DNA of 64,000 bases from Elymus sibiricus (GCA_039707655.1 CM077667.1:541674222-541738221); one strand, 5' to 3'. Shown: positions 1-10,410, counted from the first letter of the stretch. The notes: a model not told the origin generated them from the sequence alone. Numbers and translations are program-made.

Positions 1-430
1 AAACCCCAAAGTTCATGAAGCAAGTATGAAGAAACTCAACACTCTCATGGTCTAAGGAATTATGCAAACATTAACTTCTCTGTGTTATTAACCATTAACT
101 TATGACGAATGAATCTCATAGCATAACATCAATTCGGGTCGATTCAACACAAATGTTCTTCTAACTTTGTGCCCTCAAAATTGCCGGCATAGCCATGCCC
201 ATGATCAGGAAAACAGGATCATCATGCAATACTTGAGCCAGTCTTAGAGGCCAGACTAGGAATACATTTTACCGTTTATTATTCCACACGTGCATATGAG
301 TTTTCCTTCGAGCCTCGTGGTTATTGTAGACTCGAGAACCATAGCAGTTATAGCATGGAACATAAACATAATTATGAACAGAGAGATAATCAATAACATT
401 TATTATTGCCTCTAGGGCATATCTCCTACA
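1..430 (-). mobile_element. Truncated Copia-type LTR
   Basis: Read on the minus strand, this segment starts at 430 with TGTAGGAGATATGCCCTAGA. That closely resembles the start of the Angela-type LTRs elsewhere in the window (TGTTGGAAATATGCCCTAGA), but the two diverge within about 60 bases, so this is a different Copia family. The LTR runs off the left edge of the window, so its 3' end, length and target duplication cannot be judged. Short open frames in it are not genes. Confidence 0.75.
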
Positions 431-1082
431 CTGGTCCCATCCCCTCCACCTGCAGATCCTCTGTACTCCCAACAGAGCTCCAAGGCCCCTAACGACACCT
501 CCACGAAGGTCACGATACGAACAGCACCGCTGCCGCCAAATCCGAAGAGGATTGAAGGTTTTCACCCGGCAGGAGATCAGGGTGGGTAAATTGGGCCCTC
601 AGTTGCGCCTTCACGAAGGAAAGCGGCACCCATAGGCGACGCCGCCGCCGGGCCGGCCAGACCGGCCAACGTTTCCCCCGGACCCAAGGTACACCACCAG
701 GGCTCACCATCACCAGAGCCTGCAGCCGCAAACCACCGGAATGACGAGAGAGGCAGCAGGAGAAAGGGGACCTCCATATCTGACGCCGCGGCCGCCCTGG
801 ATTAGTCTGCGCCACGGCTGCCAATGGATCACCGGCCGGCTGCCACGCCGCCGCGCTCCAGATGGAGGCTGCTGTGGGCCAGATCGGCGCCGTCGCCATC
901 GATCGGGGCCTCATCCTCGAGAACGGAGATCCCGCGCATCCCGATCCTGGAGTGAGACGGCAATGCCTCCGCCGCCGCCGTCGCACGCGCGGGCTTAGCC
1001 CGGCGGCGGAGGGGAGCGGGAAGGAGGAGGGGGACCGGCAGCGGAGAGTTGGGTCCCCTCGGTCGCCCGCGCGGTGGGCGAC
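431..1082. other. GC-rich unassigned segment
   Basis: About 650 bases of GC- and CpG-rich DNA sit directly against the Copia LTR end. The composition contrasts sharply with the AT-rich DNA on its right. Several frames are open (for example minus 510-986, 158 codons, rich in Arg, Pro and Ala), but GC-rich DNA lacks stops by chance and I recognise no domain. It could be the 5' region of a LINE or a captured gene fragment cut by the LTR insertion. No function is claimed. Confidence 0.4.
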
Positions 1083-1359
1083 GGAGGGTTTACATGTCTA
1101 TGCTTATTACATATTGTGTTACATTGTTAGAGGTGCTACTCGTGAAATTATGAACCCCATCTTACTTTTCTTTGATAAGAACAACCTTTCTATTTCATTC
1201 ACATCGCCTTTAATTGTTGGGAACTCAAGTCAAGTTTGTTAATAGTGTATAGGGAAGATCATTTGCTCATATGGAGTTTTTACAAATTTGATACCTCTTA
1301 ACTGAGGGGAAAATGTTCTCATTATAAACCCTTGTGCTTTGTGTCTCAATAACATATAA
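1083..1359. other. Unassigned AT-rich sequence
   Basis: AT-rich sequence between the GC-rich segment and the MITE. I see no coding frame, terminal repeat or RNA gene in it. Confidence 0.4.
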
Positions 1360-1645
1360 GGCTGGCCATGGTGACAGTAACCTAGCTAGTAACATAACGC
1401 ACTCGAACACAAGTTTGCTGATGTGGCAAATAGTTAATGAGTGGAGAGGTGTTTGTGGTAACACAACTGTAATATAAGTATATAACGCATCCCAAGACAA
1501 AATGACCACATTTAAATAAATGAAGGCTTGCATGATATCACACACATGTTACTACCTACTATGAAGATAGTAATGTAGACTAGTAACATATGTATGTTGG
1601 GATGTATGTTGCTAGTACGTTACTTCCCACTATGACTAGCTAGCC
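1360..1645. mobile_element. Tourist-like MITE (PIF/Harbinger type)
   Basis: A 286 bp element without coding capacity. The left end begins GGCTGGCCATGGTGACAGTA. The reverse complement of the right end begins GGCTAGCTAGTCATAGTGGG. The two arms align over about 36-40 bases with mismatches and a 4-base indel, so they form imperfect terminal inverted repeats. It is flanked by TAA on both sides (1357-1359 and 1646-1648), the 3-bp target site typical of Tourist/Harbinger elements. It would need transposase supplied in trans. Confidence 0.75.
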
Positions 1646-1648
1646 TAA

Positions 1649-2214
1649 GGATTAAGAAAAGCACGTGTATCTATAGTTACATGTTGGTGTTAAACTACGC
1701 TCCACACCCAGCAAGGTTGTCAGCCAGTGAGTAGTTGGTAGCCGCGTAACTGTTAATTGAATTCAAATGATACAACATTTAATATGAGGTTTAATTTAAT
1801 CAAACACATTCAGTGGTGCACAATCTAGAGTATCTCCAAGGTTTATATTGCAATAAATATGGGCAATGTAAAAACATTAAATGGATACCATCCTGAAGAT
1901 ATAAGCAATGTGTAAAAATTGAGGGCAATAATATAGTAAGATATTTTTTGATCTTCTTTCAATAAACCAGGAGTAAATGTTCTCTAGCTACAAGTCTATA
2001 TATAACGATAACATTGTGTACGCTTCTAGACATCCAAACATAAACGAGAAGAAGAGGATTTTTGTTAGACCCTATGGAAGGGAAAACTATTCTTCTATGC
2101 CTTATGGTGCTTTTTCTGCTAGGAAATCCCACCCATGCTGGTACGAAGTAGATCTCCCTATGTTTTCTTTCTCCTGTCAACAAGGGGAGAAGAACCTTGT
2201 CGGTTGAATTACAT
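1649..2214. other. Unassigned sequence left of the LINE
   Basis: AT-rich intergenic DNA that forms the pre-insertion target of the LINE, since its last bases are repeated at the far LINE end. Short open frames around 1977-2207 exist on both strands, but none shows a recognisable domain. Confidence 0.4.
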
Positions 2215-2230
2215 AATTTTCTATGGAACT

Positions 2231-2247
2231 TTTTTTTTTGTTTTTTT
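2231..2247 (-). other. LINE poly-A tail
   Basis: On the plus strand this is a T run interrupted by one G. On the minus strand it is the A-rich tail after GGTGATTGTTC and is followed at once by the target duplication. It fixes the 3' end and orientation of the LINE. Confidence 0.85.
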
Positions 2248-2258
2248 GAACAATCACC

Positions 2259-2283
2259 GGGGGGGGGGGGGGGGGGGGGGGGG
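2259..2283. repeat. 25-base G homopolymer
   Basis: Uninterrupted run of 25 G on the plus strand (C on the LINE sense strand), about 12 bases inside the LINE poly-A tail. It probably expanded from the short C-rich stretch near the 3' end of this LINE. The exact length is unreliable in any sequencing method. Confidence 0.8.
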
Positions 2284-2334
2284 TCCCCACCTGAATATAT
2301 TACTCAAAGGCCCGGAGGCAAGTTTGTCGTTACA

Positions 2335-4250
2335 TTAAGGGTTACATCGAGAGGAGAGGTACAGGCGCCAAGACATGGCAGCCTCTCTACTAACCAGGTC
2401 CTTAAATCTGAAGGCCCAAAGCGTAATATCTGAGATTATATTCCTAACAGTATCTAGGGTAGAGTGCATCTCGTTACGGAAAACACAAGCATTCCTGGAG
2501 TCCCACAGCTTCCAGAGGATGGAGAGGGCGACTGTAGGCCAAATGTTGATGTCGAGGCCGATCGGAGTCGGAGTATCCCAGATGAGGTCGATGGCGAGAG
2601 GGACCTGGAAGCCCAAGCGTGACCAGACCTGATTGGCCCATGGGCAGAGGAGGGCAAGGTTTGTCGCATCCTCGAGAGAAACGCCGCAACGAGGGCAAGA
2701 CGAGCCAGTAGTGATGGTCTTGCGCTGTAAGTTCGCCATCGTGCTTAGCCTGTTACGACAGAGGAGCCAACCGAAGATCTTGACCTTGATAGGTGCCTTG
2801 GAACCCCAGATGTACCGAGCGTTGAAGTCGAGCTCAGGGTCGGAGGAGAGCAGTGAGTAGGCGCACCTCGAGGTGAACGTGGAACCATGGGTGAGGAACC
2901 TGTCATCAGGCGCATCGCAAATGGTAACATCCTGCAGCAAAGACGAAACAGACGCAAGCTCGGCAGCAGCAACATTAGTTAGGCGGCTCCGAAGAGTAGC
3001 GAGTAAACCATTATGCATGACATGAGATACCAGGACAGAGGGGCAAGTGGAGTGCGAGAAGATGTGTGGGTAGGTTTCCGCAAGTGGAGTTGACAGGAGC
3101 CAAGTGTCCAGCCAGAAGAAGGTTGACGTGCCATTGTTGGTGAGAACGAAGGAAATTTTGCGAAGGTGGCATAGTTGTTGGTTTACGAGTTTCCATAGGT
3201 AGGGGGGTTTTGAGGCTTATTCGCGAAGTCTAGAGAGTAGTGTTGTAGGAACCAGTTTACCCAGGGAAGGTCTGGTTTTTGGAGGAGTTTGGAGGCGAAT
3301 TTCATGAGGAGGCAGTTGTTTTGGAGAGCGAGATTTTTTATACCAAGACCCCCAGCCGGTTTGGGTTTGCAAACGTTCTTCCAGGCGACTAGACATTTTG
3401 CTCCGGAGCAAGACTCCTCGGCAGCCCAGAAGAAGGACCTGCAGATGGCATCTAACTTTTTAAGGATCTTCCTGGGGAGTCTGAAAACAGACATGAAGTG
3501 AGTGGCTAGGGCGTCTAAAGTAGAGGAGATGAGGGTAAGTCTGGCGCCGCGAGATAGAAGCTTTGCCGCCCATCCAGAGAGGTATTTTAGGAAGCGCTGG
3601 ATGATGGGTTCGAAAGCAGAGGACGGAAGTCGCGTGTGAGAGAGAGGAAGTCCGAGATAGATTTGGGGGAAGGAGGAAAGCTCGCACTCGAAAGTGAGGG
3701 CAATGTTGAGGCTAATGGCGTGGTCTGTGTTGATGGGCACGTAGGTAGTCTTCTGGAAGTTGAGAGAGAGGCCAGTAGCAAGAGCGAACTTGTCGAGGAT
3801 ATCTTTGAGAATGTTTGCAGCTTGGGTAGAGGCGTGGGCAATGATTAGGGTGTCGTCGGCGTATTGGAGAACAGTCGGCGGTCGATCCTTATATATCGGG
3901 TGGCAGAGCTGGTTGGGCTTGAAAGCATGGAGGATTAATCGTTGAAGCAGGTCGGCGATAATGATAAAGAGATAGGGGGAGAGCGGGTCACGTTGCCTAA
4001 AACCATTCTTACAGTTTATCCAGGCGCCGGGTGTTCCATTGAGCATGACCGCAGTCTTGCTGGAGATAAGCAGCGTTCTGATCCAGCTTATGGTTTTCGA
4101 CGGGAACCCCCGAGAGCGGAGGATTAGGAGGAGGGAGTCCCAACTGATGGAGTCGAAGGCTTTTCGGAAGTCCAGTTTAACCACCATAGTGGGCGCCTTC
4201 CGAATATGGCAAGCACTGAGGAGGTCAGCAGCGAAGATGAAGTTCCGGGC
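2335..4250 (-). pseudogene. LINE ORF2 remnant: RT and C-terminal zinc domain
   Basis: Non-LTR reverse transcriptase, minus strand. The first recognisable RT block is NFIFAADLL near 4240, followed by KLDFRKAFDS (motif A Asp) just after 4187, RQRDPLSPYLF (usually RQGDPLSP, so the Gly is Arg here) and QYADDTLI with the catalytic YADD near 3860-3870. A frameshift near 3200 ends the 334-codon frame; the family sequence resumes in another frame (YLWKLVNQQ, then TFFWLDTWLL) and joins the 227-codon frame 2335-3018. That frame contains the zf-RVT pattern CPRCGVSLEDATNLALLCPW typical of plant L1 ORF2 C-termini. The N-terminal RT blocks and the apurinic endonuclease are absent. Confidence 0.85.
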
Positions 4251-6279
4251 GAGGGTCGAAGATGGCTGCGTAGCGAGGTGGAGTAGGAACGAGGAGCGCG
4301 GGCAGGGCGCGTCCAGGCTGCAGCGCTATGACAGAGGGAGTGCCCTCCGCGTCCATCGTTTGCCTGGCAGCGCCGCGGCGGCTGAACAGGGAGCCACGGC
4401 GTGAGGGCTGTTGGCGCCGCCCCTCGCAGCGCCGCTCTTCTTCTACCTCTCTACTCACACACAACTCTCCTCTCTGGTTGTTTCTCAAGAAGTCACGCCA
4501 GGGAAGAAACTCACACACACGCGCGTATAGACCAAGGAAGAATACACTCTCCCTTGGCTACCACAAATGCTACATCTTTTCCCACTGGCCCTCACGGCCT
4601 CTTACCTAAAGCAGTACATATATACATCAAGGACCCATGCATGCGCTCATGCCACAACGGCCACGTCCTGGAGTCACGCCATGATGCGGATGACCCGGCC
4701 AACCGGCCACTACTCACTAACAAACTCCAGCATGAAGCTAGCTAACTAAACACACGCGGCTAATAACCCACTACCTACATGCACGGTCAAGGCTCGCATA
4801 GCCTTCTCAGCATCCAAACGACCCGGCCAATACACGTAACTAATCACTACATGCACGCAGCAGTCCCTATCCAGCTCTTCTTGCATGCAGACCATACTCA
4901 CACTTTCCTCTTGACAAGATTAAACCTAACAAGGGCGGCGGCCCCCGTCCCCTGGCCCGCAGAGCGAACTCCCGCAGCGTCGCCTCGCGGACGGCCGAGG
5001 CGTGGCTGTCGTTGGAGGCGGAATCGCTGCCGTCGTCGGAGGAGAAAGGGGACGGGTCATTCGGCCCGATCCTGTGCGCGTGGTAGGCGAGCTGCGTGAG
5101 GGAGACCAAGATGAGTTCGCGACCAGGCAGCAAGACCACCATGCCCGGCGGCAGCTGCCTGCCACGGGTGACCATGACCATTGCGCGAACGCTGACGAAG
5201 TCTCCGGCGCCGACGCAGTACTGGTCAAGGGAGCAGACCGATCCGAGGTGAGCAAAGAAGTACTTGATGCCATACTCATGCCACAGCTCATGGGGGAAAT
5301 CGTTGGCCTCGATCTCCATGAGGTCGCTGAAGTTGGCCATGGCACGGTTGTCAGTATGCTCGACCCGCTCGAAAGAGAGAGTGTTCCCCTTTAACTCGAT
5401 GTCACTGTGGCCGGTGGCGTTCCAGCGGATGTCACGGTTGGGAAAGGAGAGCAGAGCGGCGCCGCGAGATGAGGAGGTGACGCCCACTGAGTGGATGTTG
5501 CGGCGAGCTCCGAGCGCGCGCTTGATGAAAGCGAAGGGATTGTGCATGGGTGACGATAGGTGAACAAAGCACAGGTGGTCCACCTCTAGGATTAGGCAGG
5601 GCGGCGGAGCTAGCAGCGGTAGTTCGGCGGCCGTAGGTGGTAGCATGTGCAGAAGCATGTAGTCGTTGATGGGAGCGGGCGAGAGAGGTCTGGAGGCTTT
5701 GGATGGAGCGAAAGTGGGCGGACCCCGGTTAGGAGCAGAGGCCGCGGTGGTGGGTCGGAAGAGAGGGGGGCCGCGGACGGCCGCAGGAGGAGGCAGAGCC
5801 GTGGAGGCCGCGTCCGGCTCCGGGAACACCGTTGGAAGAGTGGGAGGCGCGCGTGTGTTGACGAAGACGCAGTGTGAGCCGAACCACAGCGGCCGGGTGC
5901 CGTCGTCGTTGGCGTCAGCCGAAGAGCCGGAGGCGGTGTGGGTGCCGGTCGTGTGAGCCATGCCGCCGCTGATGGAGAATGCAGGGTTAGACGTCGGTTG
6001 TGGCGGAAGGTGCGGAAAGAAAGGGAGTAGGCGAACGGAGTTGCACCTGTAGGAGCGGTGGCCGGAGCGCCAGCAGCGAGAACACCGGACGGGGTCGCGG
6101 CAGTAGTCGACTAGGTGGTCACTGGCCAGGCACCGGAAGCAGCGGCGCGAGGATTCTTTGAGAGTGGGCGGCGAGCGGGGTGAGTGAGAGTGCGTGCGCG
6201 GCGGAGCTGTAAAATAGGCCGGAGGCTGCATCGATGTTGTAGGAGGAGTGGACAGCAGAACGTCCCTGTAGGAGCGCAT
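4225..6279 (-). pseudogene. LINE ORF1 (CCHC nucleic-acid-binding protein), interrupted
   Basis: Minus-strand frame starting at an ATG at 6279. Two CX2CX4HX4C zinc knuckles lie at residues 47-60 and 66-79, followed by a Pro/Ala/Ser-rich linker and a conserved C-terminal block (CLILEVDHLCFVHLSS, then AFIKRALGARRNIHSVGV). This layout is usual for plant L1 ORF1 proteins, which bind the element RNA. The frame is cut at 4932 by a solo LTR; the last codons of the apparent 470-residue protein are LTR-encoded. Beyond the LTR the same frame resumes at 4408 and runs to a stop near 4225, overlapping the start of the RT block. ORF1 therefore abuts RT through an internal deletion. Confidence 0.75.
4409..4931 (-). 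mobile_element. Solo Copia-type LTR inside LINE ORF1
   Basis: A 523 bp LTR on the minus strand: TGTTAGGTTTAATC at 4931, ending GGCGCCAACA at 4409. It is flanked by AGGGC at 4404-4408 and 4932-4936, a perfect 5 bp TSD. A TATA-like TATATATG lies mid-LTR on the minus strand. There is no internal region, so this is the product of LTR-LTR recombination. It was inserted after the LINE, since it splits ORF1. Confidence 0.85.
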
Positions 6280-6734
6280 GAGCGCGGCCGCGGCACGGGG
6301 GGAGCAGTTGAGCGCCGGAGAGTTGGTAGGAGTCGCAGCTTTGCAGTCTCTGATGGGAGACGCAGGCTTGGGACGAGACTTGCCGAGAGGGTCGTGGGAG
6401 AGAGAGAGAGAGACGTGAGTGACGGCTGAATAGTATGGGTATGGGTTTCAAGCATGCATGGCGAGTCTGGCGTAGAGGCCAAGCGTGGGCGGCAGAAGTG
6501 GGCGACAAACGGATGCACCTGCACGCCGACGTCGAGACGTCGACCGTCGTCGTCTCCACCTGCCCATCGTCGACCACCTCCTCCCGCTGGCTGGCCGCCG
6601 TTGACCACAAAGCTGGAGGACGTGGGGGACGTAGCAGCTGCACCCTGCACCTGCACGCCGACGCCGTCCGTTGTTAATTCTGCACTTCCTTTGATCTTTC
6701 TTCAAATTTACTGTCAAAGTGTTCTAAAACACCT

Positions 6735-6911
6735 CCCATCTCACTCCCAGGCACGAACTGCAGCCGGTCCATTCGGTCCCGTCGGTCCTCACCGAGCTGA
6801 GCTGCAGCCGGTCCGGTTCAGAGAAACAGGACCGCGGGTAACCCCGGTCCGGTCCGGTCCAAAGCAAGGCTCGGTCAGGGACCGGACCGGCCCGGACCGT
6901 GTCCACCCTGA
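6735..6911. repeat. GGTCC/GGACC-rich block
   Basis: Within the LINE 5' part, about 175 bases hold many copies of CCGGTCC and its complement, for example TCCGGTCCGGTCC and GGACCGGACCGG. One end on the minus strand reads CAGGGTGGACACGGTCCGG, which recalls non-autonomous hAT termini, but I cannot find a matching opposite end or an 8 bp TSD. It is recorded as a repeat of unknown origin. Confidence 0.4.
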
Positions 6912-6930
6912 GGTGTGGGCATGGTCGTTG

Positions 6931-8074
6931 TCAGACGTGGGAGCAGATGTAGTAGGCGGCAACGGCATGGTCGAGTTGAAGCACCCTAGGATAGAAGGGG
7001 GCAGTAGGGCCGCCCTTGTCGCGGAGATGATGTCGCATGTTGCGCACAGGACAGGGGAAGAGCAGCAATTTGAAATTTGAAAACGGGACCGGCGAGCGGC
7101 AAACCAGCTCGTTCCGAACCGAAGCAGAGAAAGCTTGAGCTCGAAAAAGGCAGGTGGAGACCTGAGTGCAGTAGAACACGTTTTGGGATGCGAATCGATG
7201 GTCAAGCGCGCCATTGATGAGCGAAGGAGAGGGGATTACGCAGTCGGAGACGGCCACAATCCAGAGGGTTGCAGCGTTTGCGATTTTGGGTGGTGGGAGA
7301 GGCGAGGTGACCTGGCATCGATAGTCATGCAAGATGAATTTACAGAACGCAACTCTAGGACGGAACGGCCTAACCTTTGATGCCTGGCGATGCAAGCACT
7401 GAGATGTCGATGCAGAGGACGCACCAGAGTCGAGCGCCTTGGACGAGTCCCCGCCCACGTTCCCCATCGACCGTGGAGGAAGCAGCGAGCTCACCGCCAT
7501 CGGCCCGACCGTGGCGGACGACGAACGTGAGGGTGCATAGCCAGGGGCGGAGGCACGCTGATGAAGGTAAGACGACGGGCGGTCCTCACCGGGAGACGGC
7601 AGAGCGGTGATGAAGGCGGAGTAGTGGACGTTGTTGATCGGCGAGCAAGAGAGGATGAGCGTGGCGACCTTTGGGCAGGCGACGAAGAAGGAGAAGACGC
7701 GGTCGGAGACGAGCTCGACGGCGAATTCAGCAGCGACGTCCCCGAGGCGGAATTGAAGCAGCGTGGCGACGAGAGGAGCATCTAGATGTAGCGCTGAAGG
7801 CCGGAAGCGGACGAGGAGCAGCTGAGCGGACGAGCGGTCGTTTGCCGCGGGGGAGACCCGCGACCGGAGAGACGACCAGACCGAGTTCTGAAAGTCAAGG
7901 CCGTTAGACTCGTCCAAGCGGAGCTGGAACCTGATGAAATCCCACGCATGAATCAGCCTGTCCCCCAGGTTGGAGGGAGGCTTTCCTCCCGGAGACTCCC
8001 CATTTTCTATGGAACTTTGACAATTTGAGCTCGAGTTTAGGATCAGTCTGCGGCGTCCCTCCCGGAGACTCTCC
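6931..8074 (-). pseudogene. Upstream open frame in the LINE 5' region
   Basis: A long minus-strand frame (381 codons to 8076) starts in the target/5' junction and covers the first 1.1 kb of the LINE. The part nearest the 5' end looks protein-like (HAWDFIRFQLRLDESNGLDF; AVELVSDRVFSFFVACPKV). The downstream half is Ser/Pro-rich and less convincing. It probably represents the N-terminal part of an ORF1-type protein or a transcribed 5' leader. I recognise no named domain. It is separated from the CCHC-bearing ORF1 by about 650 bases that include the GGTCC-rich block, so an insertion between the two halves is possible. Confidence 0.4.
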
Positions 8075-8102
8075 ATTTTCTATGGAACTTTGACAATTTG
8101 AA
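7991..8102. repeat. 73-bp tandem duplication at the LINE 5' junction
   Basis: CTCCCGGAGACT, then a short spacer, then CATTTTCTATGGAACTTTGA and CAATTTGA occur twice with a 73 bp offset (target copies at 8002-8018 and 8075-8091). The unit spans flank, target site and the first LINE bases, so it arose at or after insertion. It leaves the exact LINE start ambiguous between 8001 and 8074. Confidence 0.75.
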
Positions 8103-9700
8103 CTTCTTTTAATGATGTGTATTGCGAGCTGCACATTGCTTATGGAAGCGCTACATGCATAGAATTATCTTGCCATCTAGCATGCCAAAATTCTTGGGGA
8201 CGTCACGCCAAGTCATCTTACTGTGTGGCCGTCAGCGTTACCCAACAGAATTGTAACTGTCTTGTATGTGACTAGAGTTGCACACTGCCATCACGTCAAA
8301 CAATGGAAAAAGATGGGATCCAATAATAAAATCTTCTTGTGACATTCATGACAGAATCTATATTGATCACCAATTTTGGTTGTACTTATGATTTGATTTC
8401 ATTTTGTTGTCTGTAATCTTTGATTTCGTTATTTGTGTTTGCATAGTCTCGTGTTCGTAAGTTCAGAAATAAAAATATGCATCTTGATTGAACCAAGCTC
8501 CTAGCATTGGACCTCCAAGAAAATAAGAACATTTTTTGAAATCATGAACCTTTCTACAAAAAAACTCGAATTTTCTTTAAAATGATGAACCGTTTTAAAA
8601 AACACTTTGAAGAATTTTTAAAATCTTCTGAACATTTTTAAAATCACTAAAATTTTAGAAATGTGAATATTTTGTAGTATTTTGATATTTTTTAAAAACA
8701 CAAACATTGTTAAACATTCTGAACATTTTTTAAATACAAACAAATTTAGAATATTCCAATCACTTTTTTAAATAGGAACACTTTTTGAAAAAACATGAAC
8801 AAATTTTCAATACAAGAACAAAAATTAAAATTCAAATCAATTTTTTGGAAATTCCTCAAACATTTTCTGGAAACGTGAATTTAAAAACAGGACCATTTTC
8901 TGGAATTGTGAACAAATTTTTAAATTGTCAAACATTTTAAAAACATTTTTTCTCAGAATGTGAAGATTAGAAAAAACAATTTTTCAAATATCAAACAATA
9001 TATCTATTGTATAATTTAAGACGATAGAAAACAAACATATTAGATGTTGTAGCAAAAAAGAGTTAAAAACCACTCAAAAAAGGTAAAAAAGAGTTAAAAA
9101 GAAGGGCTATGTTTGCAGGAAACAAGTACTTATGCATGTAACCTTATCCTGTACGTTTCCAGCTAACCTAGAAAAGAGACGAGTCAGAGTCCAAAAAAAT
9201 TGAAATGTTAGCTAGGAGCCTTCCCGCCGTTTCATCTGCAGCTCTCTGGATGTCGGCATGAATGCAACGCCGCATCAACTCTCTATAATGAGGTGTTGAA
9301 TGTTAGGGGATCTATGTTCCTTTTCATTTTTCTCCAACAAAGGGCAGCCTTGGGGATCGAACTTGAACATTCTAGGGGGCCCTTGAAGATTTTTCATGTC
9401 TTATTGTATCATGTCTTGGCTTCTACGTCGATTGATCATTGATGGTGTGAGGTGCATGTGCTGAATCTATACCTGATAATAAAGGGCTATTGCTTCTGGC
9501 GGTTCATATGAAAATTGCCCTCAAATTATTAGCTATCAATGCCACATATAAGTGATAAAAAAACGTTTTACACAGGGTAATCCCTGCCTGGGCCGGCCCA
9601 TGAACTAGTAAGCTTCTATAATGCGCCTACCGCGCTAGGAGAAGATGCAGCGCGCCACTTTGGGCCGCCCATGTTCGGACGGCCCCTTTCATAAATTTCA
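8093..9700. other. AT-rich intergenic sequence
   Basis: No gene seen. From about 8510 to 9110 it is an A/T-rich, quasi-repetitive stretch of degenerate GAACATTTTT and AAATTTTT words. From 9110 to 9700 composition is more balanced, with a GC-rich patch near 9590-9680 (GGGCCGGCCC). I find no terminal repeats that delimit an element. Confidence 0.5.
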
Positions 9701-10410
9701 TTTTTTACTTTTCGTTTTTTTCCACCTTTTTTTTCTATTTTAAATAATTTGGGAGTTCAAGAATGTCCCAAAAGTGAAAAAATTGAAAAATTGAAATAAT
9801 ATGTTTAATAAATCATAAATATTTTTGGATTCATAAAATGTTCACGTTTTTTTAAACTTCGCATATTGAAAAATTATTCACAATTTTGAAAACAAATGTT
9901 CGGCAAAAAAAAGTTCTTGATTTTTTTAAAAAGTCTGTGTATTATAAAATGTTAATGAAATATAACAGAATTTCACAAACTCAAAAATATTCACGAATTG
10001 AAAAATATTCTAAAAATTCAAAAACTTTTCGTGACTTACAAAATAGTTTATTGATACATAAAATGTTGACTGATTCAAAAAAATGATCATGCATTTCAGA
10101 AAATGTTCATTAAATCAAAAACATATCCGTGTATTTCAAAACTTGTTCCACCAATTTCCAAAAAAATGTTCGTGAATTCTAGAAATGTTCGCATATTCAA
10201 GAAAAATGTTTTAGAAAATGTTCACAATAAAACTTATTTGCAAATAGTAAAAAATATTCATTAATTCAGAAAAATTTCATTATTTAGTATGTTTGAAAAT
10301 ATGTAAAAATGTCATGAATTTGAAAAGTATTCACGATTTCCATTATGTTCATGAGTTAAAAAAATCATGAATTTCAAAAATTGTTCATGATTTCACGAAA
10401 ATGAGAGTGA
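9701..10410. repeat. Degenerate AAAATGTTCA-type repeat stretch
   Basis: The word AAAATGTTCA and variants recur roughly every 20-60 bases (near 9837, 9892, 10060, 10099, 10166, 10186, 10216), interleaved with GAATTTCAAAAA. This is a low-complexity, transposon-derived composition common in Triticeae. Open frames here (such as 9886-10086) are Lys/Asn-rich artefacts. Confidence 0.6.

Larger units (their letters stand above)
2215..8091 (-). mobile_element. L1-clade LINE, internally deleted
   Basis: A minus-strand non-LTR retrotransposon. Its 3' end on the left carries a poly-A tail (plus-strand T run 2231-2247). The 5' end is near 8074. The target ATTTTCTATGGAACT(TT) occurs at 2216-2232 and again at 8075-8091, giving a 15-17 bp TSD typical of target-primed reverse transcription. 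In transcript order it holds an upstream open frame (6931-8074), ORF1 with two CCHC knuckles (about 4225-6279), and an RT plus C-terminal zinc segment (2335-4250). No endonuclease is present, so it is non-autonomous. A solo Copia LTR sits inside ORF1. Confidence 0.85.

Noticed and set aside
741..1242. Overlapping plus-strand frames in the GC-rich segment
   Set aside because: Frames are open on both strands at once, as expected from GC-rich composition; none recognised.
6735..6911. Possible complete hAT MITE
   Set aside because: Only one hAT-like end is visible and the flanks show no 8 bp duplication.
9886..10086. Lys/Asn-rich 66-codon frame
   Set aside because: Falls inside the AAAATGTTCA repeat and has only compositional bias.
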